Of a stretch of DNA of 64,000 bases, positions 12,192 to 35,187 are shown in pieces. Numbering within the stretch: position 1 is the first letter of the stretch; each line of letters starts with the position of its first letter. The notes under the pieces were generated by a model. It did not search any database. It was given only the letters and a program-made list of their open reading frames with translations, and was not told the DNA's origin. The DNA is from Acanthochlamys bracteata (taxonomy: Eukaryota > Streptophyta > Magnoliopsida > Pandanales > Velloziaceae). The stretch lies in assembly GCA_019914995.1 (NCBI GenBank), contig CM034145.1, forward strand, positions 4,099,262-4,163,261, given 5' to 3'. Position numbers and translations under genes: made by a program.

Positions 12192-12276
12192 TAGGATCTT
12201 GAAGAAAGTTGTTTCTTTTGCCATCCAGATTGTGGCTGTTCAATTCAAAATTTGTGTTCTATGCCATTGCATATAT

Positions 12277-12282
12277 AATAAA
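12277..12282 (+). terminator. Likely polyadenylation signal of the AN1-finger gene
   Basis: AATAAA, 86 bases after the stop codon, within an AT-rich stretch that follows a T-rich region; canonical near-upstream element for plant mRNA 3' ends. Confidence 0.45.
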
Positions 12283-13037
12283 AAATGAAAAAACAATACA
12301 TGCAAACTCATAAAGTTTATCATCTAGGGAACGCTGATATCGTTAAACACTGTTCTTTGAATCAACTAGGGCTGTAAATCTGTTCTTACAATTGTGAATT
12401 TTAAGGATATAAAACATAGACAAATCACTTGATTCATGGGTTACAATCTCCGATTACAGCTACAGTCAAGTGCCAGACTGCATGCTAACAAATACCACCC
12501 CCCGATAATCTTCTTTGATGATGGAATGCTAACAACCAAGCTCCCACCCATATTCCTGGAAATATGCCAAAATTCAGAATGTCTCAAATTACTTAAAGAA
12601 TTCAAGGAAGCTACAATGCTAAACACATGGAGCAGTGAACTTTTGTGGATTACCAATTGTCAGCCTGTAGCATGCCATGCTTACATAGACTGATAATTGC
12701 TATTGAAATGAACACTAGACGAAACCGACATGAATTTTGATCCCAGTGGAGATGTTTTTTGGATAGCGAGGGTGCTACAATGTGACAACTGCGGCAAAAG
12801 GCAGTTTGTGTAGTCCTTCCATATCCATTTTGTGAAAGCACTGCTTTTAGCTTTTGTAAAAACTAAAATTTGAATTAAGTCCTTAATGCTAAACTCCAAT
12901 CTCATAAAAAATAAAAACTTCGCTAGACTCCAAAATCACTAAAAGGACAAAAGTCACAGAACCAAGTTTCATTTTCTGGACTGTCCTGCATAACAAGTAC
13001 CTCTAAAAACTGCAATAATGTTAAAGGCACACCGGAT
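12283..13037. other. Convergent intergenic region and 3' flank of the SAM-domain gene
   Basis: Lies between the 3' ends of the AN1-finger gene (+) and the SAM-domain gene (-). Short open frames here on both strands lack splice context and family similarity. Part of it is expected to be 3' UTR of the minus-strand gene. Confidence 0.45.
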
Positions 13038-22948
<9,911 letters not shown>

Positions 22949-23223
22949 CTCTTCTTTTTTCTATCCTACTTCTCCTACCACTACTCGCCAAATTTCAATT
23001 CAAAATGTTTCTCACTAACAACCACCCTGTGAGACAGAAAAAAACAACAAAATCTATAAGACCAACACACACACCAACACCAACAAAATGTTACTAATCA
23101 CCTCAAAGCAGACTAGAAGTCAAATTTCAGGAAATTATCAACAGAATTTCGGGATATTATTGCAGAGATGAAGAGAGCGGGGGCTTTGGACGGTGGTCGG
23201 AAAGAAACTGTGAACACGACGAC

Positions 23224-23247
23224 GAGAGAGAGAGAGAGAGAGAGAGA
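23224..23247. repeat. (GA)n tract upstream of the SAM-domain gene
   Basis: GAGA repeat (CT-rich on the transcribed minus strand) about 280 bases before the start codon. CT-rich tracts are common in plant 5' leaders and core promoters. Confidence 0.7.
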
Positions 23248-23473
23248 CTGAACAGTTCTTGGGTCGAGTCACAGCCAATGTAGACAGAAAAGTTGAAAGG
23301 GTGGTGCGGTCGATTTTATTAGTCATAATAGTCATTGTGTAATGTAGCTATGATTGATTATGTTGGATGCAAAACGGCTCGAGTCTAATTTAGATCGGGT
23401 CAGATGTGTGAACATGATCTGACTGGGTGCATGCTTCTTACCCTCTTGCATAAAATGTTTCTTTTTTCAATAA

Positions 23474-23720
23474 GGGTGTGTTTCAATCATATAAATGAGA
23501 CTTTTGCCAAAGTAAATTTCATAAAAAATGAAGTTTAGTAAAAAATTTTGATAAAAATAGAGTTCACAATAATAATTAAAATAGAGTTTATAATTATAAA
23601 AATAGAATTCGATATGAAAATAAAAATAGAGTTATGAGTAATAATTCAAATACGAAAAGTGATCGAATCCAAAATTTAGAATAGAAAAGATGGGGTTCGA
23701 TATAAAACTAAAACATGCGC
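23474..23720. mobile_element. Tourist-like miniature element (TAA target duplication)
   Basis: Left end GGGTGTGTTTCAATC; right end, inverted, GCGCATGTTTTAGTT. TAA flanks at 23471-23473 and 23721-23723. AT-rich and non-coding. Same end type as the elements at 45760, 46264 and 50032. Confidence 0.6.
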
Positions 23721-25407
23721 TAATTGTATGGTTGAGATGTTGATGTTTTCGCTAAAACTAAAAATAAATTTAGTCCTACCAATAACCCTATTGCATTGTT
23801 GTGGGTCAATTCAATTATGAAAATTTGAAATCTTTTTCAAATTAATTACTAACATGATATTATTGGACAATCGTATTATATATTAACGCAAAGTATTTCT
23901 TTTGGTAATATATAGTATGGGCATAGTTTTGCAAAAGTGAAATTATAAAAGTAAATTTCGATAAAAATTAGAATTCATCGAAAGTATAATTTAGAATAGT
24001 AATTGAAATATGTAAGGTAAATTTTGAAATTAAAGTTTGAAGAAAATAAAGTTAAAAATAGAGTTTGAAGTGATAATTAAATTTCGATAAAATAATTTTT
24101 AGAAAAAAAAATGTAGAGTTCCTGATAATTAAACCTGATTTTAAAGATGTGTATCTTCCATATAACCTATATATACAAAGGATATTTCAAAGATATTACC
24201 GAAAGTTGATATATGGCAACGAAGCATGGCCCACATCCGACTTTATTATATATAGAAAGAGTATAAAATAAAGACGTAAAGTCATATAGTACATCTACTT
24301 ATCACAAGCACCACTATATCATGTATAATATGTCGCAATAATATCATCTTATGCTAAAAAATAGTTGATATATAATAAAATGTAGAATTTATAAAAAAAA
24401 GAACTTTTTAGTAAATTATCTATCTCACTCAGTGTTTAATTTTTTTATTTAAGTTAATTTATAATAAAATACTTACATTAACATACTTACGTCAAAATAT
24501 ATATTAATCAATTAAACTAAATAAAACAACGGATGAGATATCAGGTAACATCGCATAATATATTTGTGAAAGAAAAGATATGAATCATGATATGTAGTAC
24601 TAGATAAATCATCAAGATCATGGAGGTATCAAGATAGATTACTTATAGTTTTAAGGATGTTAAGAAAGGTTTAGTCCCATATTATTTATCAATAATTTTA
24701 AAATAATACTCATAAAGATTTAGGCTCACTTTTTTCATTGCTAATTGATTTTGAGAAAAACTTTAAATTCGTTATATAGTATTACAGCAGATTAGGCCAG
24801 CTCGATAAAAAATATAAGCTAATTAAATTTTATTATTCATATTTATTCAGAACATTCATAGTTTAATTTATTATAGGACAAAAACAGTCTGCTTTATTTT
24901 AGAATAAATAATTCGCTTTATTTAAATAACAGTTATCCGCTATATTTAGAATAAATAATTTATTTATTTCAAGACAGATAGTTTATTTTAATTTATTACA
25001 AGACACGTATTATTGAAGGACATGTGTTAATAAAAATTTAATTTATATTATTTATTAATAATTTTGAAATAATATTTATAAAGATTTGATCATATTTTTT
25101 TTATTGTAAATTGGTTTGAGAAAAATCCCACGTTTGTCGTAAAGAAAAATATCAAAAAAAGATAAAAAAGAATTCACCTGTGCCCTTTTTTTGTTTGTTT
25201 GTATTTTTGCGTTGTCTTTCTTCGTTTCCACCAGTTAATTATCTTTTTTTTTTTCGTGAATTGGCACGCAAACGAGTGGCGCGCATACCCAAATACCAAA
25301 TAAGCTCGCATACAACCCCTTCAACAACAACAACAAAACCAAGATTTCAACACACCACCAGCGCCATTTCATCTGTTTTTTCTTCTTAGTCACTGAGTTG
25401 AAGATCG
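23721..25407. other. Intergenic region and promoter side of the FTR gene
   Basis: AT-rich DNA with repeated motifs (for example AATAAATAATT.GCTTTATTT units at about 24895-24990) but no gene. The last 200 bases are pyrimidine-rich, then CA/AAC-rich (ACAACAACAACAAAACC), as expected for the 5' leader of the gene starting at 25408. Confidence 0.45.
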
Positions 25408-28400
25408 ATGGCGAGCACTCATTCGGCCTTCTATGGCACCAGTTTACCGAGTCTTGCGGCAGCTTCGTCACCGAAACGGTCGTCGTACAGAGTTCAACTC
25501 GTCCGAGCTAAAGGTTAGTTAGATCTGATTCGAGACATTTTATTTGAATATGAAGGTGGTTTTTAGATTGATTTAGATTGTAAATAGTATGGAATGTGTT
25601 GGTAGATAGTGATCAGTGGTCAGGGTGTTTGGGAATGTTCGTGGATTTTAAAAGATCAGGTGTTCGATGAATTGCTTCAAACGTATACGATGTCTAGTTA
25701 TTGATGTAGAGTTACATAAATATCTCCTAAGCTGCAGTAAGGGTAAATTTGCTGAGAGAAGTGTTGACGTGCAGCTGTTTTCGAGGTTTTGCTGAACTGG
25801 TTCGACGATCAATTATTTTCTGGTTCGTGTTGTGAAAGTTTCTCTCTTCATTTTACTTTTTCCTGTCCATCAGTTGCATTCTTGTAGCATAACTGAATCT
25901 ACTGAGAAACAATTCCTTCTCAAAAACCGACTTCCATCAGTAGGTAGTGCAGTTCGATTTGATTCTTAATGAGTCAGTGCCATCAAGGTGTTTGAGTTTT
26001 CTGTTCTATGTAGTTGTGTTGGGTCATTAGGAAAGACAAGCTTCAGGATTAATAGCTTCCTTCGTTACAGTTCTTATATAGTCATAGTGGAAGTTACTCC
26101 TTTGTGCTACATGAATCCTTGATAAACCCATAGGATTTGAATTAAAAGATTGAATGGAAACTTCTTAAACTAGTAACTGGAAGGGCAATGGCCCCTTTCA
26201 TTCTCTATAGACTGGTTACGCTATTCATGGCAGCTTAGTATGTTTTTAACACAGTGTGGTCAAATAGTGAGAAATATCTGCTATAAGATTCTAAGTAGTA
26301 GTTAGGAGTTAAGACTGAATATGTATCTGAAGATTTTATTCTCTGGATTTTACAAAATAATACTATGAAGGAATATCTCGGGATGTCTGAGAAGTTTTAA
26401 AATCTTATGCAACTGCTGGCTTGATATATTGTCATCATTGAGCTAAATAAATTATGTTTTCGTGTCCGAGCATCCTAAGCCATGTTATGGTCTTCATAAA
26501 CACTTCAAAATCAAATCCATTTGTTCTTCTGCTATCCTAAGCCATGTTATGGTCTTCATAACTCTTGAAACCAAATGCATTTTTTCTGCCTTACTCATGA
26601 TCTCTTCTATCCTATTTTTTTGTTTCTCGTCTCTTTTTTCAGTTTCTTGTTTTGGTCTCTTTTTATTGTTTTTAGTCATTTCATTTCCATTTTTATGTGT
26701 TTCTCCTGTCCAGTATTGTTTACAGTTTGTAATCAGATTTTGGAAAACTGCAGATGTTTGACCTCGCTTGTAGTGAGGACCTAAATGAGACATAGAATAA
26801 CAGCTAGGAATAATATGTTTTAGATTTGATCTAACGCATGCAACTTGCCTTTGATGGGGTGATTGTTTGTACTTTGTTTGTACTTTGTAAACAACCATAT
26901 GATAAGTAATTGATCACTGGTCTAAACTGGCTTTTGCCATGGCCCGTAACTTTTTCTCCCGTTATGTGTCTTTACATCTATTGTTGATTAACTGTTTTAT
27001 AATATTTGCAGTAGAACCTTCTGAAAAGGCTGTGGAGATAATGAGGAAATTCTCAGAGCAGTATGCTCGTAAATCTGGAACATACTTTTGTGTTGACAAG
27101 AGTGTCACGTCAGTTGTGATCAAGGTGATATTTTCTAATCTTTTTTAGCTTAACTCACACAAATTAAATTTGTCTTTCTGCTTGATTGTAAAATACATGA
27201 TCCTTGTCCTCTATTCTTCTTTGATTTCAAAAGTTATCAGCTAATCGGCTTTTGTATTTTGATTGATATACATGAGTATGGTATTTTAGTAAATGAGCTT
27301 CTTGATGATTTATTTGCTTTTGATAAGCTGAAATATCTTAGATAGTGTTGTTGATTTGAATATTTGTTATTGGAAATACTATCCTTTTCTATGATTGCAT
27401 ATGAGAAGCATATTTATTTGAAATTTACATGTTTGTCTTCAGCTTAGTTTGTTTATCTTGATCAACAAGTGAATAAGTTTACTCTTTATAGAGCTTCAAT
27501 GGTATCTTATTGGGATTGTATTAGCAACTAGCATATTCCGTCACCTCTTTCCCTCCATTAGAAAGAAAGCAATTTCGTATATATATTTTCCTGAGATAAA
27601 ATAGCACTGCTAGCATGCGAACATTCAACTGAATAGGCAAAGTGCACATCACCTCACATGCAACTCTTTATTTTAACATCCTTAAAGTATGGTATTTAAC
27701 TCCAATTCTCTCTCTCTCTCTCTCTCTCACTTTCTCTTTATACACTTGTCGCATATACAGTCGTATCAATTACTAATTATGACATATGCAATTCGATTGG
27801 GAGTTGAGGTTGCATTTGCTAATGCCTTAACAAGATGCGGTGCTTACCATTAGAAAGCAACTCTATAAGATTCAAATATGAATTTTTGGTAGGTCCTATT
27901 TTTTGATGGCATCATTTAGTTGTTTAGTTCCATTTAAAACATTGTAGTATCATTTCAGGGGCTTGCTGATCATAAAGATTCCCTAGGAGCACCTTTATGT
28001 CCCTGTAGGTAAATAATCTTTTCAAAACCTTTATGGTTAATGCTTTTTGTTTGGGTCCCATCTCTGAATATCTCAGCAGAAACATTGAAACTTTATTGCA
28101 GGCATTATGATGACAAACCTGCGGAGGCAGGGCAGGGATTTTGGAACTGTCCATGTGTACCTATGCGTGAGAGGTACAATTCTCCAATCAATCCTAAGAC
28201 TTTATAATAGTGCCACAATCTTGACTTTATCTTCAATCTTGCTTTGTTGTTGTTGTGACTCACAGCCACATCTGCTGTAGTTGTTCTACATAGATCCAAT
28301 TTTTAATATGGTATCAGAGTGTATACACATACGTGGTTCATATCTTGTAGCAGTTTCTTCGGTATCGTGATTGTTGAAATGGGAAGCAGCTGGAGACAAC

Positions 28401-30090
28401 TTAACCTATTTGCATATACCAGTTCCTTCACATTGTTTTTTGTCTTTGGCTTCTTTGATATCAAGCAAGTGTTTCTACATCTGTTGATATTTAAGACCCT
28501 ACCTGACATGCTGATTAGTGTATCAAGTTTAGGTGATGTAATATAGTGCAGTCCAAATAAATAACTCTTTATTGCAATAATAGTACATGTATTCTTGCAC
28601 ATTAATGTGCTCTATTGAAAATCGAAAACCAGGTTATATCTTTTCTAAGCACGTAAGTTTACTTTTAATTACTTTGTAACAGTTACATTTTGTAAGCAAT
28701 TCAGGATGTTTTTTCTTCGTATATAGTAGAATCAAAAGAAGTAAACAAGAGTCCATAGATATATAATAGGATTGTAATGTTGGAAATATTTGCTCGCACA
28801 ATTCAACGAAACATGACTCTTAACACCCTGTGTCATGTGGAGAGCTTGGATGCACAAAACATATTTGCATTTGAATTTTAGGTTATTAGAGAACTATTTG
28901 TGAATGTTTATATTCTGTTTCTTATACCGACAAGTATGTGAATGTTTATATTCTGTTTGTTATACTGACAAGTGTTTATCTATGACTCATAAAGATGTTC
29001 TTTTGGCAGGAAGGAATGCCACTGTATGCTTTTTCTCACACCTGATAATGACTTTGCTGGCAAGGAACAGGTATTTAATTAACAAGCGCTATGTGTGATT
29101 TAAATATGGTTAAACCAGCGCTTTCTGTAACCAATTTTTACCTTGAAAGCTTTATTTCTTTCACCAGTTTGTTGATAGACCACCTAATAATTTGTTATCA
29201 CCATATACAATCGTCAAAGCTGTTCTTAATACAATTGAATGGAAGTGATTTCAGATCAAGAAATGGATAAGACAGGTCCAAGTCCATTTAGTAAGCCTTG
29301 ATGATGCAAGGGAATAGACAGATATAATTGTTGTCAGATTTTAGCAGTTGCACTTTACTGCATATCCACCCGAGTTGATCTACTGCTGAGGCTATCCCCT
29401 CTTGACCCCTTTCGGCCTTTCAATTTGCTTGGTTTCAAATGCTAAATGTGCTCTTTTAGAATTACTTTTTGTTTATACAAGTTTTAACTATTCAGTCTTT
29501 AATTCATTTGAAATTACACTTTATAGCCCAATTGGGTGGGTGCTAGTTCCCATACCATTCTTTTTGAATGACTCAAGACCTTGAATGACCTTTACTTGAG
29601 ATCTCAAGGCATCCAAACATTTAGTACATATTGAAAATTAGATTCTTGAAATGGGTTGTGAGGGATATTTGACTAGAGATGTGTAAAAACAGTAATACTT
29701 TAATTGTAACATGAAACATTTAAACTAGATACGCATTAATCTTAAAATACGCACAAAAGTACTGTAATTAAATAGTTATTTCATTGATAGCATTGCTTAC
29801 TATGTTTGTGAATTTAGTGTCTCACCAATTTGGATAATTTCAGAAATATAACTAATGGTTAACACCCATTGTAGTTAGTTGTTAATCACATCTTTGAATT
29901 TCCATCCGTCAAGGAGAATTGAGTAAATGAAGTTTTACTATGGTAACAAACTGTTTTCTTAAAGCATATAAAAGATAGTGGTAGTATGAATTATTGCTTA
30001 ATTGCTGGGAACGCATCTGATTTCTTGTTTTGTTCTCTTAAACAGACAATCACAATGGAAGAGATCAAGCAAACCACAGTAAACCTTTAA
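25408..30090 (+). CDS. FTRC: Ferredoxin-thioredoxin reductase catalytic chain, chloroplastic, 6 exons
   Basis: Catalytic subunit of the plastid enzyme that passes electrons from photoreduced ferredoxin to thioredoxins through a 4Fe-4S cluster and a redox disulfide. Exons 25408-25513, 27012-27124, 27959-28008, 28102-28173, 29010-29070 and 30046-30090 join to 148 residues, normal for a precursor. Residues 1 to about 35 are Ser/Ala-rich and basic, like a transit peptide. The catalytic domain carries C87-P-C89, C106-P-C108 and C117-H-C119. By alignment with the known family, C89 and C119 form the active disulfide, and C87, C106, C108 and C117 hold the cluster. The last exon reads TITMEEIKQTTVNL to the stop at 30090; a GT at 30079 could be spliced but the family ends about here. 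Introns 1 and 4-5 are long and show no genes. Confidence 0.95.
26472..26595. repeat. Two-copy tandem repeat, period about 62
   Basis: ATCCTAAGCCATGTTATGGT followed by CTTCATAA occurs at 26472 and again at 26534, with similar downstream text (CCATTTGTTCTTCTGC / GCATTTTTTCTGCC). Local duplication in intron 1 of the FTR gene; no function apparent. Confidence 0.8.
27707..27728. repeat. (TC)n microsatellite
   Basis: Eleven TC repeats in intron 2 of the FTR gene. Confidence 0.85.
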
Positions 30091-32714
30091 ATGTATATTG
30101 TTTCCTCACGTGTAATATACGAGATTACTACTTGTATGGCTCAAATCTTTAATGTAAGCATGAGCTGCTTCTGGATTTTATTATTTGATGCAGCCAGCTA
30201 AAAATGGTATAGCAGACATCTTTCCCTTAGCTCAATCTTCTCAATCATTTTGTATGAATACATGTATCTGTACAAAAGCCAATTGTACCGTTTCAAGTCA
30301 AATATTTTACTTTTGGTTTGTTCCAAGGGAGTTATTCGTCTCCTTGCTTGAGGGACAGAAAGTGCATCTCCAAGTCGTCTATATGTTTGATTCCCATGGA
30401 AATATTATTATATCTTTCTACAACTATGGTACTCTGGTAGGATTATGTGCCTAAAGTTAGCACGGTTTTTATCATATGGATTAGTTGATAATGGAGTTCC
30501 CAATTATGGCTTCTTCTGGTAGATCTTTTTCGAACCAAAAGTTTGCTAGGAGAGTTTTGTTGTAGCATGCAATTATTGCAAGCATAGTTAGAAACATACG
30601 ATCCAATTTCATAAATGGATTAGCCACATCGACCACCTTATATAAAACTGTTCTCATTTTTATAAATGATTGGGGGAGTGTTTTAAAAGTGTTTATAAAA
30701 ATAAGTTTTTTTAAATCAACGGTATTTTTTATATTTTAAAAAATAAATTTTATTTTTATAAATAAAAAAATAATAAAAATAAATATAATAAAATTTTATG
30801 ACGTAAAATTTTTTATATTAAATTTTTTTTAAACAAACTATGTAAAATATTATAAAAATTTATTCAAAAATATTAATAAAAATGAACTTTTTGAAAAGTG
30901 GGAGAACTAATGCTACCGATTTTTCAATGGATTGTGGGATCTTTATATTTTGATACTATACATCTAACATTTTGAAGACTCAAACATTTTTCATTTATTT
31001 TTTATCGCATAATTTAAAATTAAGTTTTTAAATAGAACAATTATAATACTGATTGTTGACATGCAATAATGTAGAATCAATTAATTTTGATTATACATTC
31101 TCATTGCATGTACCAATATATACATAATATATTTGTAATCTCTTAAAATCTCATTGCATGTTTGGCATGGTTTCTAGCGTGAATAAATTATAACGTTATA
31201 AAAATTATTATATATAAATTAATTTTTTTAAAAATTAAAAATTAAAAAACTCATCTTTTCAAAAATCTATTTTTTCAGCTATTGTAAAAGTGCCCTAAAT
31301 ATCTTAGTATCTAAACAAATAAGAATAATCGTGTGACCACAATTTGAATTAAACTACATATTTTTTTGTTGTGTGATGTCTGGACTCTAGCACAGTAGCT
31401 ACTGGTTAATCTGCCAACCCACGATATGTGGACTCGGACAATAATCTAAATCAACGTTTGGTCCGATTTTTATAACTGTCGTATTAATGAATTCAACCTT
31501 TTACTAACTTTCAATAAATTTAAAATTTATTTTTAATTATAATAATTGAATACAAAGGTCCACTTCTATATATAACAATGAAAAAATAATTTTGTAATTA
31601 TTTGAGTTTATTAAAGCAAAAGTAGGTTATTCACTCAATAGGGAAAGAGTATATATGTAGTAGACTAGTAGAGTATAACAAAATTATTAGGTTTTTACAT
31701 TAAATAGTAATTTTATATAGGGTTAGAGTTAATCATTTGATATTTAAAGTCTAAATATGTTAGGTTAACTTATTCTAACATATTGAGGAGAAACATTTTC
31801 TAGATTTGTTGATTGCAATTATACGTAGTTACAATTATACATTTCATTTCTTGTCGATTATACCTTATACAATTATACGTAGTTACAATAATACAAAAAT
31901 ATAGATATGTCGATTATACCTTAACTCTTATTATCATTTCTTGTGTTTTGGACTTGTTTTTGTTTCCTTCTCCTCCTACTTATTGTTGCTATTATTATCA
32001 TTATTATTTTGAATTACATGTATTTATTTGTAAAATCTTTTAACCATCCGATAACTTTCCTTATTATGTCCAAAGATATTTTCTTAAATATTGGAAACCT
32101 GTGATTCAACAAAATATCTCTTCAACATTTTGATTACTCAATTTAGTTCAAAAATTCATGTAGGTATGCAACATAATAATTAACAAAGAAATATGCATGC
32201 ATGGTTAAAATGAAAATTCTTGTTATGGCTTGCATGCTATTAATTCACAACAAAAATAAAATAAAATTTGAGGAAGTGAATCCTTAAAAAAAAAAGAAAT
32301 CTGTGATCCAAGCTCAACTTTCCAAACTCCAGATCTATGTATACCGATCAATAGACATACACTAAGAAAGGCTTCACAAACTAAATTTTGGATTCCAGTA
32401 TAGATCAAAAGCAAGATTAATTATAAAAAAATAATGTGAATATCATATGTAGAGCAGATTAATTATGCATTTAATTGACAGAATATGATCAAATCCTGCA
32501 GACTCAAATACCGATCGTACAAATAATCACTCAAATATGATGATATTCAAAATCGTAAACATACTCTTAGAGCCAAAGCCTTTGATAGTAAAAAAGGGAA
32601 CAGGAAATGTGCAGAAAATTTTGAAGGCGGAACGAAAAGACCATGTACAATTAAAGAACGAAACTCAAACTTATTATATATAAATATGTACTACTTGTTT
32701 GTTTTCATTTGCAG
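30091..32714. other. 3' flank of FTR gene and AT-rich intergenic DNA
   Basis: Contains the 3' UTR of the FTR gene and then mostly AT-rich sequence. The open frame at 30185-30454 is not similar to anything I know and begins after an AG that could act as an acceptor. 30670-30905 is a probable miniature-element relic. From 31800 there is a local duplication of AATTATACGTAGTTACAAT. No gene recognised. Confidence 0.45.
30670..30905. repeat. Miniature-element relic of the TTTTAAAAA family
   Basis: Begins TTGGGGGAGTGTTTTAAAAG and ends GAACTTTTTGAAAAGTGGGA, with inner AT-rich text (TTATGACGTAAAATTTT, AAATATTATAAAAATTTATT) like the arms of the element pair at 37.3-37.9 kb. The ends are worn and target duplications not clear. 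Confidence 0.4.
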
Positions 32715-32786
32715 CACCGGCGGCAAGGAAACGATCAGACGAAGATGCTTGATTCCCCAAAAGATAACGGACGAAGCAAACAATGA
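32715..32786 (+). other. Exon-like fragment, unidentified
   Basis: After a good acceptor (TTTCATTTGCAG) the frame reads HRRQGNDQTKMLDSPK, then DNGRSKQ and a stop at 32784-32786. It is GC-richer than the surrounding DNA. A second frame (STGGKETIRRRCLIPQKI) stays open to 32877. Neither is recognised and no upstream exon was found. It could be the terminal exon of an unannotated gene or non-coding RNA, or chance. Confidence 0.25.
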
Positions 32787-32876
32787 TCTAGTAGTGCAGT
32801 ATTTGATCATCTCCCGCTTCTCCTTGCTAGCTCTTCTTCTTCACCAAATTGTTTTAGTTCTTCTCCTTCTTCTCTG

Positions 32877-34216
32877 ATGATCTTTGAAGAACATAAGAAG
32901 CCGGCCATGATTGTTGTTGCTACAGGTGGATGAAAGAGAATTAGGGCAAGGAATTGAAGTACTAAGGTCTTCTGATCTTCAAATGGAGAACTATGATGAA
33001 GGCCATAGTTTTCTTTCTCACATTTTATATCTATCTTTCCTTTTCTTTTCTTTTCTTTTTACTTTACTTTTCTAATATTATGGCTACAGAAATATTGGAA
33101 AACTATATACTATATAGTAATTTTTGCTGGTGAAGGAAGCTAGCTGTTCATTTTCACGTTGTTAAACAGTCGAGAATGCAAACACGTGGGTGCTTTTTGG
33201 CAAAACTTTCTAAAAAATAATTTTTAATTTATATTTTAAATATATTTTTTATAAATATTTAGAGAATTTATTTAAATATTTAAAAAATATAAAAAAATTT
33301 ATACAGTAATTTTTTTTTTATTTATTTTATTTTTTAAAAATAAAAATAAATCTTATTTTTTGAAAAGCTAAAATATTTTTTATTTTAAAAAAATTTTTTA
33401 AAAACAAGCAGACGCTACATTAGTTTGAAGAGTTGTGAGGGCTGGTCCCTGTGCATGCATGTTTGCATGTCCTCTTTCTGTTCCAAGTAAAAGAAGCTAA
33501 AAGTGTCTATATGTCTCTTATGTGTTAAGGTTACCTCATGAAGATCACAGATTGAACTGTAGTTAGTGAAATTACGTTCACGAATGTATAGTTGGAATAT
33601 TTAAGTCAGATGAATGTTGGGATATTTTCCATCACCGAACTCTAACGTCGTAAACACTATGTTTTCCATATAACATTTACGTAAACACTAAGATTTGGTG
33701 ATAGATAATACCCCACACATTTTGTATAAATTTGAGTTAATCTTTTCAGTATTTAGTTTTTCTAATTCGTCTTTGATGACCTCTATGATTTTGTCAATAC
33801 CACGAGTCTTACAACTCAGATCATTCAGTTATCTTAAAAATAAAGAATTTTATTGATGATACATCTCCTTCCATCATTTGACATAAGTTTAATAAAATTG
33901 ACTCTAACAACTTCAAGTACTTATCATTTTTGCATCCGAATCACACCTCTAAAGATAGTTTCATAGTGATTAAACAAATCCCTCCTAGAAGTCTATGTGT
34001 CAGGATACTCCTGATTTCAAAATCTAAATATTTGAGAGTTTGGACTTATCAGAAGCAGCAATCATTTTCTCCTCTGTTAAAACTTCAACATCATCAGAAT
34101 TGTACGCCACACAAGGATAATGACTTCGAGGAATCTGTACCTCCAACCTTACTTACTATGGTCTTGCATTATTTCTCAATTTCGTATTTGCTTGTCATTG
34201 CAACAAATCAAAACTT
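32877..34216. other. Intergenic DNA
   Basis: Pyrimidine-rich stretch 33030-33075 (CTTTTCTTTTC repeats), an AT-rich repeat relic at 33195-33415, and unremarkable AT-rich DNA to 34216. No gene recognised. Confidence 0.4.
33195..33415. repeat. Miniature-element relic
   Basis: GGTGCTTTTTGGCAAAACTT at the left; ending near AAAAACAAGCAGACGC. Inner text (ATATTTTTTATAAATATTTA, GAATTTATTTAAATATTTAA) matches the arm sequence of the 37.3-kb element family. No coding capacity. Confidence 0.45.
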
Positions 34217-34460
34217 CTGATATCACTTATTAGAATTATCGAGTGTGTCTGGTTGTCGATAAACGCGGCGATAAGATAAAACACACTAAATAATCTTACA
34301 TAAACAATACGATAATTGAAATAAGAGCAAGATACCAATATCTCTGATATCACTTATTGAAAATACCGAATGTATCTAGTTGTCGATAAACATAGCGGTA
34401 ATATAAAACAAACTAAAAGATGTTATGTAAGCAATACGAGAATTGATATAATAGTAAGAC
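34217..34460. repeat. Two-copy direct repeat, period about 127
   Basis: CTGATATCACTTATT followed by text including GTTGTCGATAAAC and ATACGA.AATTGA.ATAA occurs at 34217 and at 34344 with moderate divergence. The CTGATATCAC..TATT start and dispersed ACAC-type ends recall LTR fragments of plant retroelements, but no complete LTR could be delimited. Confidence 0.6.
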
Positions 34461-35187
34461 AAACACAAAAAGAAAAATTTACGTGCAAAAAAATAAAAAA
34501 AATTTCACGAAAAGTAAACTAGCATCAAAAAAATTACAAAGTTAAAATAATTACAAATTCTTATATTATACTTTAAATGAGAACTCTCATTAGAATGTTT
34601 TGATTCTATCTCTCACATTTGATATTGTGAATGATAATGATAATATTTTAAGTAAATGTCTCTCATTTATATATAGTGACTCAATGAGACTATTGAATTT
34701 TCAAATGGTTATCTTTCTATCTTTTCATTAATTGTCCAAGTTTTTTGGCCTTCCATTATCTAAGAGATGTTTCAAAATTCTTAATTCGTTGGCTTTTTAA
34801 TTTTTTAGATGATGATTTATCATTCTTGACCTTTGATATTCTAATATTAATGACATTTAACTTGTTAAATTCTAATGAACCATTAATAATATAGTGGCTT
34901 TATAATTTCTAACACTTACAGTTTATTTTAAAAATGTCAATCTCTCCACAGAACAAATAACAATTTTTCTCTCGAGAAGTTGAGATATTCACAAAGTCAA
35001 TTAATTCAAATTTTCTAATAAATATTATATTTATAAATTTAAAATACATACATTTGAAAAATGCTAAAGTAAAAAATTAATTTATACAAAAATCTATAAA
35101 ATAAATAATTATTATAACTACATATTTATTAATATTAAATATTAGAAAGTTATTATATTTTTTCATAATAATAAATTAATATAAGAT
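34461..35187. other. AT-rich intergenic DNA left of the solo LTR
   Basis: No gene recognised. Possibly the continuation of the retroelement fragment that includes the direct repeat at 34217-34460. 35183-35187 (AAGAT) is the target duplication of the adjacent LTR. Confidence 0.4.

Noticed and set aside
26462-26898. Open frames on both strands in FTR intron 1
   Set aside because: They overlap a local tandem repeat and T-rich DNA. The composition is low-complexity and the intron boundaries are set by the conserved flanking exons.
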